In this document: one piece after another, positions 16,933 to 24,906 of the stretch | How the letters are laid out: each line of letters starts with the position of its first letter | Numbering within the stretch: the stretch's first letter is position 1 | Assembly (NCBI GenBank): GCA_044375695.1 | Contig: JBILMG010000002.1 | Span: 1 to 52,890, forward strand | Reading direction: 5' to 3' | Source: DATDYW01 sp044375695 | Lineage (GTDB): Bacteria; Patescibacteriota; Minisyncoccia; Phycocordibacterales; JAACPR01 | Length of the DNA stretch: 52,890 nucleotides | Notes under the pieces: generated by a model | Database searches by the model: none | What the model saw: only the letters and a program-made list of their open reading frames with translations | Told to the model about the DNA's origin: nothing | Position numbers and translations under genes: made by a program

Positions 16933-16956
16933 TTGACACAACAGGATAACCGTGTA
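16933..16956 (+). promoter_or_regulatory. Promoter TTGACA ... TAGTTT
   Basis: A perfect TTGACA at 16933-16938 with TAGTTT 16 nt downstream. A second possible -10, TAGAAT, abuts the ATG of the following gene but its spacing to TTGACA is too long. Confidence 0.55.
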
Positions 16957-16968
16957 GTTTTAGAATTC

Positions 16969-18012
16969 ATGAAGAACCTTTCAATTCTCTTACTCTCAAT
17001 CATCGCCGCAACCTCGTTCGGCCAGTCGCCGGCAACAGAAGCCGCCCGCTCAACCGCGAAAGCCTCCCTGGCCATAAAGGCGAGCCTGGTCTCGGAAATG
17101 CTCCTCAGCGAGGAATCCCCGCTGAAAGCCCCAATGCTGGTTCGCCAGAAAAAACAGAGCGTTTTCTACGCTAGCCCGGCTGCCATCAAGTCGCCGGGAG
17201 GGTCCTACGCCGAGCGCCTCAAGACTTTTGGCTGGAAAGGTACCGGCGTCGCGGTCTCGAGCATCGACGAAGCCGAGAAGCTGCTCGTGCTCACAGAATC
17301 GGTAGCCTCGTCTCTCAAAGACGGGAGCATGGCGTTCCAGGAAAAGTCCTGCGTGCTGCGCGACGGAAAACCCGTTTTGGCTTTCGCAAAAAACCAGACC
17401 GTGGCCGCCAAAGACCTCTTCCAGAAATCGTTTCCGGCATACTACGAGTACCCGCCGGTGCCGCCGTCGGAAACGTCTAGCTGGGCCGAGTTCTCGGCCA
17501 AGATTCTGGACGCGGCGATAACCTACGGCACGCCGCCGGAACCCGACGAGAAAGTTGGCGCCAGGGTCGCCCTCGTAACCGAAAGGTTTGCCTCTTGCAA
17601 AAAAGAGGCGCTCATCGGCTACAGCTTTCTGAAGAAACGCGGAGGAAGCCGCTCGGAGAGCTGGTCTTTCGAAGCCGGAGAGATCAGGTTCACCTTCGAG
17701 GTGGCCAAGCTGCCGGACGGAAAGACGCAATCTGTGTCCCTGCAGATGAGGCCGGCCGATCCCAAGTTTGCGCATCCAAAATTCACGATCGTGGACTGGA
17801 ACGTAGATGGCAGTGTCGACGTCGCCCGCGAAGATCAGCCCGCCAAGCAGAGTGTCCACACCATGGATCGGGCGTCCTTCGCGATCGAATCAGAAGGGCT
17901 CCCGCGCTCGCGGACGCCAACCGGCGTCGAGCACGCGCAATTCTGGGACGAGAAGTATCGCTTCGCCCTACGGGAATCGGAGAAATTCCTCAACATCACG
18001 TCGCCGCGCTAA
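16969..18012 (+). CDS. Secreted hypothetical protein
   Basis: A 347-residue protein with a clear signal peptide (residues 1-18, ending TSFGQ). The mature part is mixed alpha/beta with no recognised domain. It contains two Cys residues far apart (about 124 and 206) and a Tyr/Pro-rich segment (YYEYPPVPPSE). It is longer than most orphans here and has its own promoter and terminator. Extracytoplasmic location is well supported; function unknown. Confidence 0.65.
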   Translation: MKNLSILLLSIIAATSFGQSPATEAARSTAKASLAIKASLVSEMLLSEESPLKAPMLVRQKKQSVFYASPAAIKSPGGSYAERLKTFGWKGTGVAVSSIDEAEKLLVLTESVASSLKDGSMAFQEKSCVLRDGKPVLAFAKNQTVAAKDLFQKSFPAYYEYPPVPPSETSSWAEFSAKILDAAITYGTPPEPDEKVGARVALVTERFASCKKEALIGYSFLKKRGGSRSESWSFEAGEIRFTFEVAKLPDGKTQSVSLQMRPADPKFAHPKFTIVDWNVDGSVDVAREDQPAKQSVHTMDRASFAIESEGLPRSRTPTGVEHAQFWDEKYRFALRESEKFLNITSPR

Positions 18013-18034
18013 CGCGCCGCGACTTTTCTTTTTA
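18000..18034 (+). terminator. Intrinsic terminator
   Basis: GTCGC...GCGAC imperfect hairpin overlapping the stop codon, tail TTTTCTTTTT. Confidence 0.7.
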
Positions 18035-18086
18035 TTCAGGCGCTAAAAAGAAAGGCCGCGCGAGAACGCGCGGCGGAGAGGCGGTG

Positions 18087-18527
18087 CTACTTTTTGAAGA
18101 CGTCTGGGAAGAGCGGCTTCTCACGCCACACAACCTGCAGGAACGCGCCGGTTGGCAGGTGCCTGAAGAGCAGGTTCCGGAAATCTTCTTTCGAGCGATC
18201 GGCCGAAACAATTTCGAAGAGGTCGCGCGTGGCGTCAATCGCCGAAACAATCGGCTCGAAATCGGCTAGCTCCTCTACGGCGAAAGCCTCATGTTCGGGT
18301 GCCGGGCCGTCGGCTCGGAGGATCTCGAGCCGGTGCTGGCCGCGCCAGGCGAATCCAACGTTTTCGTTGCGAAGATCAATGTCGTAGCCCAAGAGAGAGC
18401 TGTAGACATCGAGAGCCCCTCGAACGTCGCGGGCACTCGTCGTGTGAATCGCGGTGTGCTCGTGAAAGACTAGGCCGGGATTGATGCTCGGCAGCGACAG
18501 GAACGCTAGAGTTGCTTTGGTATTCAT
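18087..18527 (-). CDS. Possible VOC (glyoxalase/bleomycin-resistance) fold protein
   Basis: A 146-residue soluble protein. The N-terminal HEHTAIHTTSARDVRGALDV followed by YSSLLGYDID resembles the opening beta-alpha unit of vicinal-oxygen-chelate proteins (metal-ligand His, then a helix ending in Y-x3-LG). The C-terminal TGAFLQVVW could match the closing strand. The call rests on pattern similarity only. Upstream is an AT-rich stretch, unusual here. Confidence 0.45.
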   Translation of the reverse strand: MNTKATLAFLSLPSINPGLVFHEHTAIHTTSARDVRGALDVYSSLLGYDIDLRNENVGFAWRGQHRLEILRADGPAPEHEAFAVEELADFEPIVSAIDATRDLFEIVSADRSKEDFRNLLFRHLPTGAFLQVVWREKPLFPDVFKK

Positions 18528-18629
18528 TCGTTAATAATTTTATTTGGTTTAGTTTCCGGAAAGCCGGTTTATCCAAAGACTGTCATTTTTTCCTTATTTT
18601 GTCAATGTTTTCGGGTAGATTAGCCGAAA

Positions 18630-18658
18630 GGCCGCCGCTCGCGGAGCGAGCGGCGGCC
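18630..18658 (-). terminator. Hairpin after the 18679 gene
   Basis: Perfect 13-bp GC stem with a 3-nt loop; only a short T-run follows in the minus direction, so it is a weak terminator or a 3' stabiliser. Confidence 0.6.
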
Positions 18659-18678
18659 AGAACTTTTGGAAGGCGGCG

Positions 18679-19854
18679 CTAGTCCAAATCTTTCGCCAGC
18701 GCCACGTCGCGGATGCCGTAGGTACGCTTGGCCGCGAGGCGCCGCATGAGCCAGTTGCTCGCGTAGCCAATGGCCGCGAGCGCCACGAAGTACGCCACCC
18801 CCACCCACGACAGAGTGGGCGGCTTCTGGGCGAAAAGCCCCAAGAGATTTGCGCCGACGCCCATCGACGTCACCACCGCGAGCTTCTGGATTGACCCTTC
18901 GGTGCTCTTGGCCTGCAGCTCGGCGAAGAGGGTGTCGGCGGCCTTGGTGTAGTTGCGGGTCATCGCCCATACCTCGCGCACGTAGGCCAGGGTGTCGGCG
19001 AGCGCCTCGTAGCGGAAGCGCAGCGTCTCGGCCGAGCGCGCGAGCGCCGGGTCTTGCTTGGCGATCGCTTCGCGCGTGCGCAGGTAGGCGCCCATCTGGT
19101 TGATGCGCGCGTCGATGAGGTCAACGGTCTTGGCGTAGCTCGCCACGCGGTCGCGGAAAGAGGCAATCTCGCTTCCGGCAATCGAGCCGCGCTCCTTCAC
19201 CGCCGCAATCCGCTCCCAGATGGTGCGGTGCAGGTTGAGGTAGCGGTGCAGCTGGCGTTTGAACTCGCGCACGAAAATTTGCTCTTCGACGAAGCGGGCG
19301 ACGGTCTCCTCCGAGGCCGCGCCGCGGGCAATGACGTAGAGGAGGTCGCCGCGGTGAATCGAGAACCCCTGCTCTTCCGCCACGCGGCCGATGCGCTCGT
19401 TGAACTTAGCGAAGAGCGCCGCCACGTCCGCCGGAGAAGCCCCCGAAACAACAATGAAGTAAGGGTACACCGTCTTGATGCTCGCCAGCTCTTTGGGAAC
19501 CGGCGCGCCGAGCGAGAAGAGGTACGAGAAGGCGGCCGAGAGCGGCCCCTCGTAGAATTTGGTGAGACGGCGCACGAGATCGCGGGGATCTTCGTCGCCG
19601 CGAGAAGACACGACCACCAGGCCATCTTCGACAACGTCGGCCTCGACGCCCTCGCCCGAGACGAACGAGACGCGCTCGAACGCCTCGGCGGCGAGGCTGA
19701 TGTCCCGAGGGGCGAGCGCCGCGTGGAGCGCGTCGAGCTTGGCAGAATCGAGCGGCAGAGACGTCGGCACGCCGGCGAGGAAATCGTGCACCTCCGAGAG
19801 GTGCAGGGTGGTTCGCTGGAACCAGCCGCCGACGAGCGCGCGCTCAATCTTCAT
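18679..19854 (-). CDS. Hypothetical protein with two C-terminal membrane helices
   Basis: A 391-residue protein. A large soluble region (about residues 1-310) is beta-rich first and then strongly helical. Two membrane segments follow (about 328-345 and 352-372) with a short basic tail. This layout recalls CorA/RMD1 (DUF155)-like proteins, but I see no GMN motif, so that is only a guess. TAGAAT lies 10 nt before the ATG. Longer upstream frames lack support. Confidence 0.6.
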   Translation of the reverse strand: MKIERALVGGWFQRTTLHLSEVHDFLAGVPTSLPLDSAKLDALHAALAPRDISLAAEAFERVSFVSGEGVEADVVEDGLVVVSSRGDEDPRDLVRRLTKFYEGPLSAAFSYLFSLGAPVPKELASIKTVYPYFIVVSGASPADVAALFAKFNERIGRVAEEQGFSIHRGDLLYVIARGAASEETVARFVEEQIFVREFKRQLHRYLNLHRTIWERIAAVKERGSIAGSEIASFRDRVASYAKTVDLIDARINQMGAYLRTREAIAKQDPALARSAETLRFRYEALADTLAYVREVWAMTRNYTKAADTLFAELQAKSTEGSIQKLAVVTSMGVGANLLGLFAQKPPTLSWVGVAYFVALAAIGYASNWLMRRLAAKRTYGIRDVALAKDLD

Positions 19855-19897
19855 GGTTGCCGGTATTCTAGCAGCGGCGGGGTGCGAGTTTCTCCAC

Positions 19898-19933
19898 ACA
19901 AAAGAAAAACCCGGCAACCAGAGGTTGCCGGGC
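19898..19933 (-). terminator. Intrinsic terminator of the 3D-domain gene
   Basis: CCCGGCAACC-TCT-GGTTGCCGGG with tail TTTTTCTTTTG on the minus strand. Confidence 0.85.
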
Positions 19934-19964
19934 GGTAAGTTTGTAGGGCTTCCCCTCTCTGGCG

Positions 19965-20936
19965 CTAGCTTTTCGATGAGAGCTCGAGCGCCTTGCGGAA
20001 CACCTCGTGCTGGAGGTAGTCGTCCCGGCGCGACACGTCCTGCAAAAGCAGGTGCGCGGCCCCTTCGATGCGGACAATTTGCACCGTCTGGTAGCTGTCC
20101 CAATTCTGCCAACTGGCAATCGATTCCCCTTTCGCCCTAGGCTCGTAGAGGTCGATTACCGGCGCTTCGCCGCCGCTCGCGGTTTCCTTCTCGACCGCCG
20201 AACCGGTGTCGGCGATGAGGTAGAGGCGCTCGCCGCCGTCCTTTTTGACGATAGCGTAAGAGCCGATTAGCTCTGCGGGCCCAGCGGCGACGCCGATCTG
20301 GCTCTCGGTCGCCGGGCGTAGCGGCACGCCGGTCGAAGACCGCTTGGCCGCTGAGTTCGCGTCGCCCTTGTGGTAGGCGGTGACGCGCACACGCGGCAGC
20401 GTCTCGCGCTCAACGGTGGTCGGCCGAGCCGCTTCACCGGAGAGCTTTCCCCACAGGTCTCGCATGGCGAGGCCGAGGGCGCTCTGCTTCGAGTACGCTT
20501 CCTGATTTTCCTTGGTGTCGATAGGCGCCGGAGCCGGTACCTTGTCGAGCACGTTCGCGAGTGGCTTCTCTGGCTCCGCTTTCACGGTTTTCTTAGCGAC
20601 CACCTTGGCCGGCACTCTACGCGCGGAAGCTGTCGCCGGGACAGCCTTCGTGACGCCTCTCTTGGGGTCGAGGCGTTGGCCCTGACTTCGTCGAGCGGCG
20701 CTCGTTTCAGCTAAATTCGGCTTCGGCTTAGGTCGGGCGCCGGCAACCGGGAGCGAAACTCGCACCGCGGGCTTCACTTTTTCTCGCGAGAAGAGGCGGC
20801 GGAAGAATCCAGGCTTTTCTGCGGACGTCGCGGCGCTCGGGCGCGCGGCGACGGTAACTGTTTTATCGCGCGCTTCCAGGCGGAGGATTGAGAGGAAGAG
20901 CATCACGATGATGGTAAAGAACGTTCTGGTTTTCAT
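19965..20936 (-). CDS. Secreted 3D-domain (double-psi beta-barrel) protein
   Basis: A 323-residue protein: signal peptide (about residues 1-22), a long Lys/Ala/Pro/Arg-rich basic linker (about 23-175), then a domain with VRVTAYHKGDANSA, a later IADTG and VIDLY. These are the spaced Asp elements of 3D/RlpA-like barrels found in lytic transglycosylases and resuscitation factors. Peptidoglycan binding or cleavage outside the cell is likely. The basic linker could bind anionic wall polymers (inference). The leader is about 31 nt with TTGCCC-16-TACAAG upstream. Confidence 0.7.
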   Translation of the reverse strand: MKTRTFFTIIVMLFLSILRLEARDKTVTVAARPSAATSAEKPGFFRRLFSREKVKPAVRVSLPVAGARPKPKPNLAETSAARRSQGQRLDPKRGVTKAVPATASARRVPAKVVAKKTVKAEPEKPLANVLDKVPAPAPIDTKENQEAYSKQSALGLAMRDLWGKLSGEAARPTTVERETLPRVRVTAYHKGDANSAAKRSSTGVPLRPATESQIGVAAGPAELIGSYAIVKKDGGERLYLIADTGSAVEKETASGGEAPVIDLYEPRAKGESIASWQNWDSYQTVQIVRIEGAAHLLLQDVSRRDDYLQHEVFRKALELSSKS

Positions 20937-21094
20937 TTCTATTTTTGGGTCTTGGTTTTTCTTATTTCTTGTATTCGGTTTTGACCCTCGGGCAACGGAC
21001 GAGTCCGGACTGAACGAGGACTTGCGTTGTATCACGTTTTTTTCAAAAAAACAAGTATTTGGGCCTCGGGGCGGCTCTGTGGGAGAGTTTTTAG

Positions 21095-22177
21095 GTGAGG
21101 AAATTAGCCGCCGCCCCAGCCGCCCTAATTGGCGCCGCCGCGCTCGCCGCGCAAATTCTGCTCGCGGGGCGAGCCGAGGCGCCGCGAGGCGTCTCGGCTG
21201 CCACGGAAAATGCCGGTCGCCGCCCCGGCCCGAGCGTCGAAGTGCTCGCCGTCGGCGACATAATGCCGGCCCGGTGGGTCGAACGACGCCTGCGCGCGAA
21301 CGGCTACGGCTACCCTTTCGCCGAGACCGCAGAAATTCTCCGCGGCGGGCAAATCACGTTCGGGAACCTGGAGTCTCCGCTCGCGGACGGCGAGCCGGTC
21401 GAAGCTTTCCAGATGGTGTTCCGCGGCGACCCGGAGTTTGCGCCGGCGCTCCGCGACGCCGGATTCGACATCGTTTCAACCGCGAATAACCACGCCGGCG
21501 ACCAGGGCGAGGCCGGAATCGCCTCGACGCTCGAGGCGCTCGAGGGCGCGGGGATTTCCGTCGCCGGATCGGGAGATGGCCCGCGAGCCGCGGCGCCCGC
21601 CGTAATCGAGACCCCTACCGGCTCGGTCGCCTTCCTGGCATACGCCGACGGCCGCTGGTTCCCCGACTCCTACGTCGCCGGCGAGAATCGGCAAGGGATC
21701 AATTTGCTCGAATCGAAAAAAATTTCTGCGGACGTCAAAGACGCGCTGGCGCAGGCAGACTTCGTCATCGTTTCGGTGCACGCCGGCACCGAGTACGAGC
21801 CCCTCCCCGACAGCGTCCAGCGTGACGCGGCCGAAGCCGCAGCCGAGGCCGGCGCCTCACTCGTCATCGGGCACCACCCCCACGTGCTGCAGCCGATCGA
21901 AAAAATTGGGACCACGACCGTCGCCTGGAGCCTCGGCAACTTCGTCTTCGATCAGGACTTTTCGCCTGAGACGCAGGAGAGCGCTATCGCCCGTTTCAGA
22001 ATTTCTGAAAACGGCGTGGAGGCGTCCGCCTTCCCCGCTCGCATCCACGACTACGCGCAGCCGCGCCCGACGAAAGACGCCGCGGCACGCGCCACAGCAG
22101 AGAAGCTTTTCGGCGGCGCCGAGCCGTGCCCGGGCGAGACCGGGTGGTGGTGCCCGCAAAAAGAAAACGCCGATTAA
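21095..22177 (+). CDS. CapA/PgsA-family protein (poly-gamma-glutamate synthesis type)
   Basis: A 360-residue protein with an N-terminal hydrophobic anchor (about residues 5-24) and a CapA metallophosphatase-like domain. Blocks VEVLAVGDIMPAR, ANNHAGDQGEAGI, VIGHHPHVLQPIE and SLGNFVFDQ match the family's metal-binding pattern. CapA homologues are linked to poly-gamma-glutamate capsule export or assembly, but no CapB/C ligase genes are nearby, so the real polymer is unknown. GTG start; the stop overlaps the terminator of the convergent small gene. Confidence 0.88.
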   Translation: MRKLAAAPAALIGAAALAAQILLAGRAEAPRGVSAATENAGRRPGPSVEVLAVGDIMPARWVERRLRANGYGYPFAETAEILRGGQITFGNLESPLADGEPVEAFQMVFRGDPEFAPALRDAGFDIVSTANNHAGDQGEAGIASTLEALEGAGISVAGSGDGPRAAAPAVIETPTGSVAFLAYADGRWFPDSYVAGENRQGINLLESKKISADVKDALAQADFVIVSVHAGTEYEPLPDSVQRDAAEAAAEAGASLVIGHHPHVLQPIEKIGTTTVAWSLGNFVFDQDFSPETQESAIARFRISENGVEASAFPARIHDYAQPRPTKDAAARATAEKLFGGAEPCPGETGWWCPQKENAD

Positions 22178-22186
22178 GATCGGCGC
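22157..22186 (-). terminator. Intrinsic terminator of the small gene at 22174
   Basis: CGCCGAT-CTTA-ATCGGCG with tail TTTTCTTTTT on the minus strand; it overlaps both convergent stop codons. Confidence 0.8.
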
Positions 22187-22338
22187 GGCAGGCGGCGAAT
22201 TTGGTCGCGGCCGCCAACCTTTTTTCCGGAGAAAGGCGGCAGCTTGGTGGAGCCGGAAAAATTTCCGGGAAACGACGTATGCGGCTTAGGCCCTAGGAAG
22301 CGAAATCCGGGCGGAACATTGCTTTGGTCTTTTTTCAT
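22174..22338 (-). CDS. Small basic Pro/Gly-rich protein
   Basis: A 54-residue protein rich in Lys, Arg, Pro, Gly and Phe, probably disordered and possibly nucleic-acid binding (inference). A GGAGG Shine-Dalgarno lies 6 nt before the ATG, rare in this window, and an intrinsic terminator overlaps the stop. It is convergent with CapA by a 4-nt overlap. A longer upstream frame was rejected because of this ribosome site. Confidence 0.6.
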   Translation of the reverse strand: MKKDQSNVPPGFRFLGPKPHTSFPGNFSGSTKLPPFSGKKVGGRDQIRRLPRRS

Positions 22339-22394
22339 GGGGAACCTCCGGGGTAATGCTAGCGCGGAGACGCGAGAACGGGAACGAGGCAGCC

Positions 22395-22543
22395 GGGAAT
22401 CGGTCACGAGTCACTAAGTCTTTTGGAATCCTATGAATCTCGAATGGATTCCAAAAGCCAAAGTGCTCGCGACCCCGCCTCGCCGCCGTTCCGCCCCTCG
22501 CTACGCTCGGAGGCTCACGGCTGGCTGCGGCTTTCGATTCCCC
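22395..22543 (-). repeat. tRNA-linked core element, Ala(CGC) copy B
   Basis: Read on the minus strand it begins GGGGAATCGAAAGCCGCAGC, has a variable paired segment, then GCGAGGCGGGGTCGCG, then a long imperfect stem (GGAATCC/GGATTCC with a 14-nt loop). It ends GTGACCGATTCCC, repeating the tRNA-Ala T-arm strand. It is preceded by variable hairpin 22546-22569 (GTTTCGATGG-AGGA-CCATCGAAAC). Confidence 0.8.
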
Positions 22544-22568
22544 ACGTTTCGATGGTCCTCCATCGAAA

Positions 22569-22614
22569 CTTCAGGTCCACAAGGAAACCCCGCCCGCGCC
22601 GTAACGGCAGCGCG
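22569..22614 (-). repeat. 46-bp direct repeat, distal copy
   Basis: Identical to 22747-22792. It holds the tRNA acceptor 3' sequence, the terminator A/C-rich arm and its loop, but the second terminator arm is missing here. Both copies adjoin variable hairpins of entirely different sequence. Confidence 0.85.
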
Positions 22615-22619
22615 CCTTC

Positions 22620-22721
22620 GGGAATCGGCCACCCGTTCCCTCGCGCCGTCGCGCTCGGGCCGGTCGGCCCCGCCTCGCGGTTCGGCGCGGCGCCGAACAA
22701 CGCTCCGGCTTTCGATTCCCC
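22620..22721 (-). repeat. tRNA-linked core element, Ala(CGC) copy A
   Basis: Same layout as copy B: GGGGAATCGAAAGCCGGAGC, variable stem GTTCGGCG/CGCCGAAC, GCGAGGCGGGG, a second variable region, ending GTGGCCGATTCCC. It is preceded by variable hairpin 22724-22747 (GAAACAGCGG-AGAA-CCGCTGTTTC), unrelated in sequence to the one in copy B. Confidence 0.8.
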
Positions 22722-22749
22722 ACGAAACAGCGGTTCTCCGCTGTTTCTT

Positions 22750-22815
22750 CAGGTCCACAAGGAAACCCCGCCCGCGCCGTAACGGCAGCGCGGGCGGGGT
22801 TTCCTTGTGGACCTG
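22750..22815 (-). repeat. 28-bp inverted repeat/terminator overlapping the tRNA-Ala(CGC) 3' end
   Basis: Arms 22750-22777 and 22788-22815 are perfectly complementary with a 10-nt loop. The proximal arm is the acceptor 3' strand (CAGGTCCA) plus CAAGGAAACCCCGCCCGCGC. The GC core followed by GGTTTCC resembles the local terminators, but the pairing continues past it into a complement of the tRNA acceptor. Confidence 0.9.
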
Positions 22816-22880
22816 AGGGGAATCGAACCCCTTACCTCGTCAATGCGAATGACGCGCTCTACCAAATGAGCTACAGGCCC
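22808..22880 (-). tRNA. tRNA-Ala (anticodon CGC)
   Basis: A 73-nt cloverleaf. Acceptor GGGCCTG/CAGGTCC has the G3-U70 pair that identifies alanine tRNA. Anticodon loop is TTCGCAT (CGC), T-arm GGGGTTCGATTCCCC. CCA is not encoded (CAA follows the discriminator A). TATAGT lies 15 nt upstream. The 3' end forms one arm of a long inverted repeat. Confidence 0.95.
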
Positions 22881-22933
22881 AATCGGAGCGGCCAGACTAT
22901 AGCAGCCGGCCGGTCCGGATTCAAACCTGGAGC

Positions 22934-24820
22934 CTACGCCGCGGCAGCCGGACGCTCTCCCGTAATCTGGTGGCGGTAGCGGGCGAACAGGTAGGCACCG
23001 CCGAGCGCCAGGCACCCCACCGCGAAGGACGCGACGATGCGGTAGCCGGTGCCAAGGTCCCAGACGATGAGGAACACGTTCATGGCGGCGAGCAGGATGG
23101 TACCCACTCCCGCGTAGCGCGAGGGCGCCGAGACGACCGCGAAGCCAACCGCGAGAATGATCGCGCCGTAGAGGCCCCACACGATGGCGATGGCCGTCGC
23201 CTCGGACGACTCGAGTCGGTCGAGTTCGGCGCGCGCCAATGCGACCTTTCGTTCGTCGCGCTGGCCCCACTCGTCACCCGACCCACCGCCGGTCGCCTCA
23301 CGGTAATCCGCGGTCGCAACCTCCACCTTGCCCCGGTACGCCAGATCAACCTCCCCCGCCAGCACGCCGAGCGCGAACACGTGCGACAAGACGGCGACGA
23401 ACGCGAAACCAGTGCGCCAGTTCTCCTTGCCCGGCAGGCGCGAGACGACGCGCGCGGCGGATGCCAGCGCCCAGCCGGCGATGAGAATCGCGAGGAGGCA
23501 CGCGAAGCGGACGTTCCAGACGGGGACGGCATCGACGGCGAGCGAGACGTCGGCCGTGGCGGCGAGCGCCAGGAAACCCATCACGCCAGAGAGGAACGCG
23601 AAGGCCGCCGCGCGCGCCTGGAGCGCGAGCCAGGCGAGCACCACCGCCTCGGCAGCCAACAGAATCGCGACCCACGCGCCGTCCAGCTGGAGGGAAATTG
23701 CCGTGGCGAGGAAGACAGCGGCGAGGCCAAGGCTCGCGCCATTGGCAATTTTAGGAGCGCCCGCAGAGTGACCCCAAAGAGCCGCGGCGCCGTAGGCGAG
23801 CGCCAAGAAGAGCGGCAGGAAGCCGTCGAAATCTTTCGAGTAGTCGGCGGCGAGGCCAATCGCGATCGGCGAGAAAATCAGCGAGCCCACGAACGAAAGG
23901 CCGATATCGAAGCGGGTAGGCTCGCGACGACGTAGCGCCGCCCATCCGTAGCCGGCAAACGTGAACAGCGCCAGAAAGGCGAGGCTGAAAGTTTCCACGA
24001 ACCAGAACTGCGTCGCCTCGTCGTAGCCGAAGCCCAGGTACTCCACGAACACGATGGCGCTGCCGATGAGGGCTACCGTCTGGGTGGCGCGCCAGCCGAG
24101 GCCGGCCGCGGCCGCGAGCGAAACGGCGGCCGAGGCAAAGGCGAAGGCGACGGCTCCGGCGCTCGCGGTCATCGGCAGAATGATGGCGGTCAAGAACGCG
24201 CCCGCGGCGCCGAGCGCGGCCGGCGCCTCAACCTTAGACGAGACGGCGAGCACCGCGGAGAGGACCGATACGGCGACCGTCGCCACGAGTGCGAAGCCGT
24301 AGCCGTAGAAGTCGAAGAAGACGTAGCCCGAGTAGACGGTGAGGTACAGAATTCCGAGGCCAAGGCCGAGGGCCGCGTCGCCGAACCACCCCAAGCGGCT
24401 GCGAAGCGAATTTCCGGCGAAGGCGAGGCCGAGGCCGAGCAGCGCGCCGAGAACCATGCGTAGGCCCTCGGTGAGCCAGCCTTCGTCGATCGCGTACTTC
24501 ACGGCGAAGCCGGCAGCCGCCACGAGGGCGAGCACGCCCACGATCGCGAGCAGTCGGCCGCCGTGTTCTTCGCCCCGCGCGTCAGAGAATTTGGCGGGCT
24601 CAGGATTCGCCTGGGCCGCCGCGAGTGGCTCGGGATCTGCCGTCGCCGAAGTTACAGCCGGCGACGCGGCGGCGAAGGAGCCACCGTTAGACTGCGCAAC
24701 GACCGCCTCGATCCAGCTCCTAATCTGGTCGATAGAGCGATTGACCGCGCGGAGCGTCGAAGACTGCCCGGCGACGGCGAAGGAGAGGATCAAGAGCCAG
24801 ATAAAAAATAGAGGTTCCAT
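22934..24820 (-). CDS. DUF2339 polytopic membrane protein
   Basis: A 628-residue protein with an N-terminal hydrophobic segment, a soluble linker (about residues 25-85, Ala/Pro/Glu-rich) and then roughly 18 membrane helices. Length, the early GEEHGGRLLAIVGVLALVAA block and overall layout match the DUF2339 membrane proteins, whose function is unknown. Near the C-terminus an extracellular-looking loop (about 515-545) carries many charged residues. It starts 87 bp from the divergent Lgt gene. Confidence 0.75.
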   Translation of the reverse strand: MEPLFFIWLLILSFAVAGQSSTLRAVNRSIDQIRSWIEAVVAQSNGGSFAAASPAVTSATADPEPLAAAQANPEPAKFSDARGEEHGGRLLAIVGVLALVAAAGFAVKYAIDEGWLTEGLRMVLGALLGLGLAFAGNSLRSRLGWFGDAALGLGLGILYLTVYSGYVFFDFYGYGFALVATVAVSVLSAVLAVSSKVEAPAALGAAGAFLTAIILPMTASAGAVAFAFASAAVSLAAAAGLGWRATQTVALIGSAIVFVEYLGFGYDEATQFWFVETFSLAFLALFTFAGYGWAALRRREPTRFDIGLSFVGSLIFSPIAIGLAADYSKDFDGFLPLFLALAYGAAALWGHSAGAPKIANGASLGLAAVFLATAISLQLDGAWVAILLAAEAVVLAWLALQARAAAFAFLSGVMGFLALAATADVSLAVDAVPVWNVRFACLLAILIAGWALASAARVVSRLPGKENWRTGFAFVAVLSHVFALGVLAGEVDLAYRGKVEVATADYREATGGGSGDEWGQRDERKVALARAELDRLESSEATAIAIVWGLYGAIILAVGFAVVSAPSRYAGVGTILLAAMNVFLIVWDLGTGYRIVASFAVGCLALGGAYLFARYRHQITGERPAAAA

Positions 24821-24894
24821 GAGGCGTTTTAATTCTTAACCGCTCAATTATCCCTCGTACCGCTTCAGGTAGCCAGGACCTTCCTTAGAGGAGG

Positions 24895-24900
24895 TATTAT
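24895..24900 (+). promoter_or_regulatory. -10 box TATTAT for the Lgt gene
   Basis: TATTAT sits exactly 6 nt before the GTG start, fixing a leaderless start for the gene. Confidence 0.6.
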
Positions 24901-24906
24901 GGCGCG

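Noticed and set aside
21095..22177. Complete poly-gamma-glutamate capsule operon
   Set aside because: Only a CapA-type gene is present; CapB, CapC and CapE partners are missing.
22395..22815. CRISPR array or integron attC sites
   Set aside because: The tandem units lack uniform short spacers and no cas genes are present. The stems are variable like attC, but I find no GTTRRRY/RYYYAAC core pair, no integrase and no cassette genes between copies.
22423..22816. Overlapping open frames across the repeat array
   Set aside because: They consist of repeated palindromic DNA read in several frames, with Arg/Pro-rich products and no start signals; the structure explains them better than coding.
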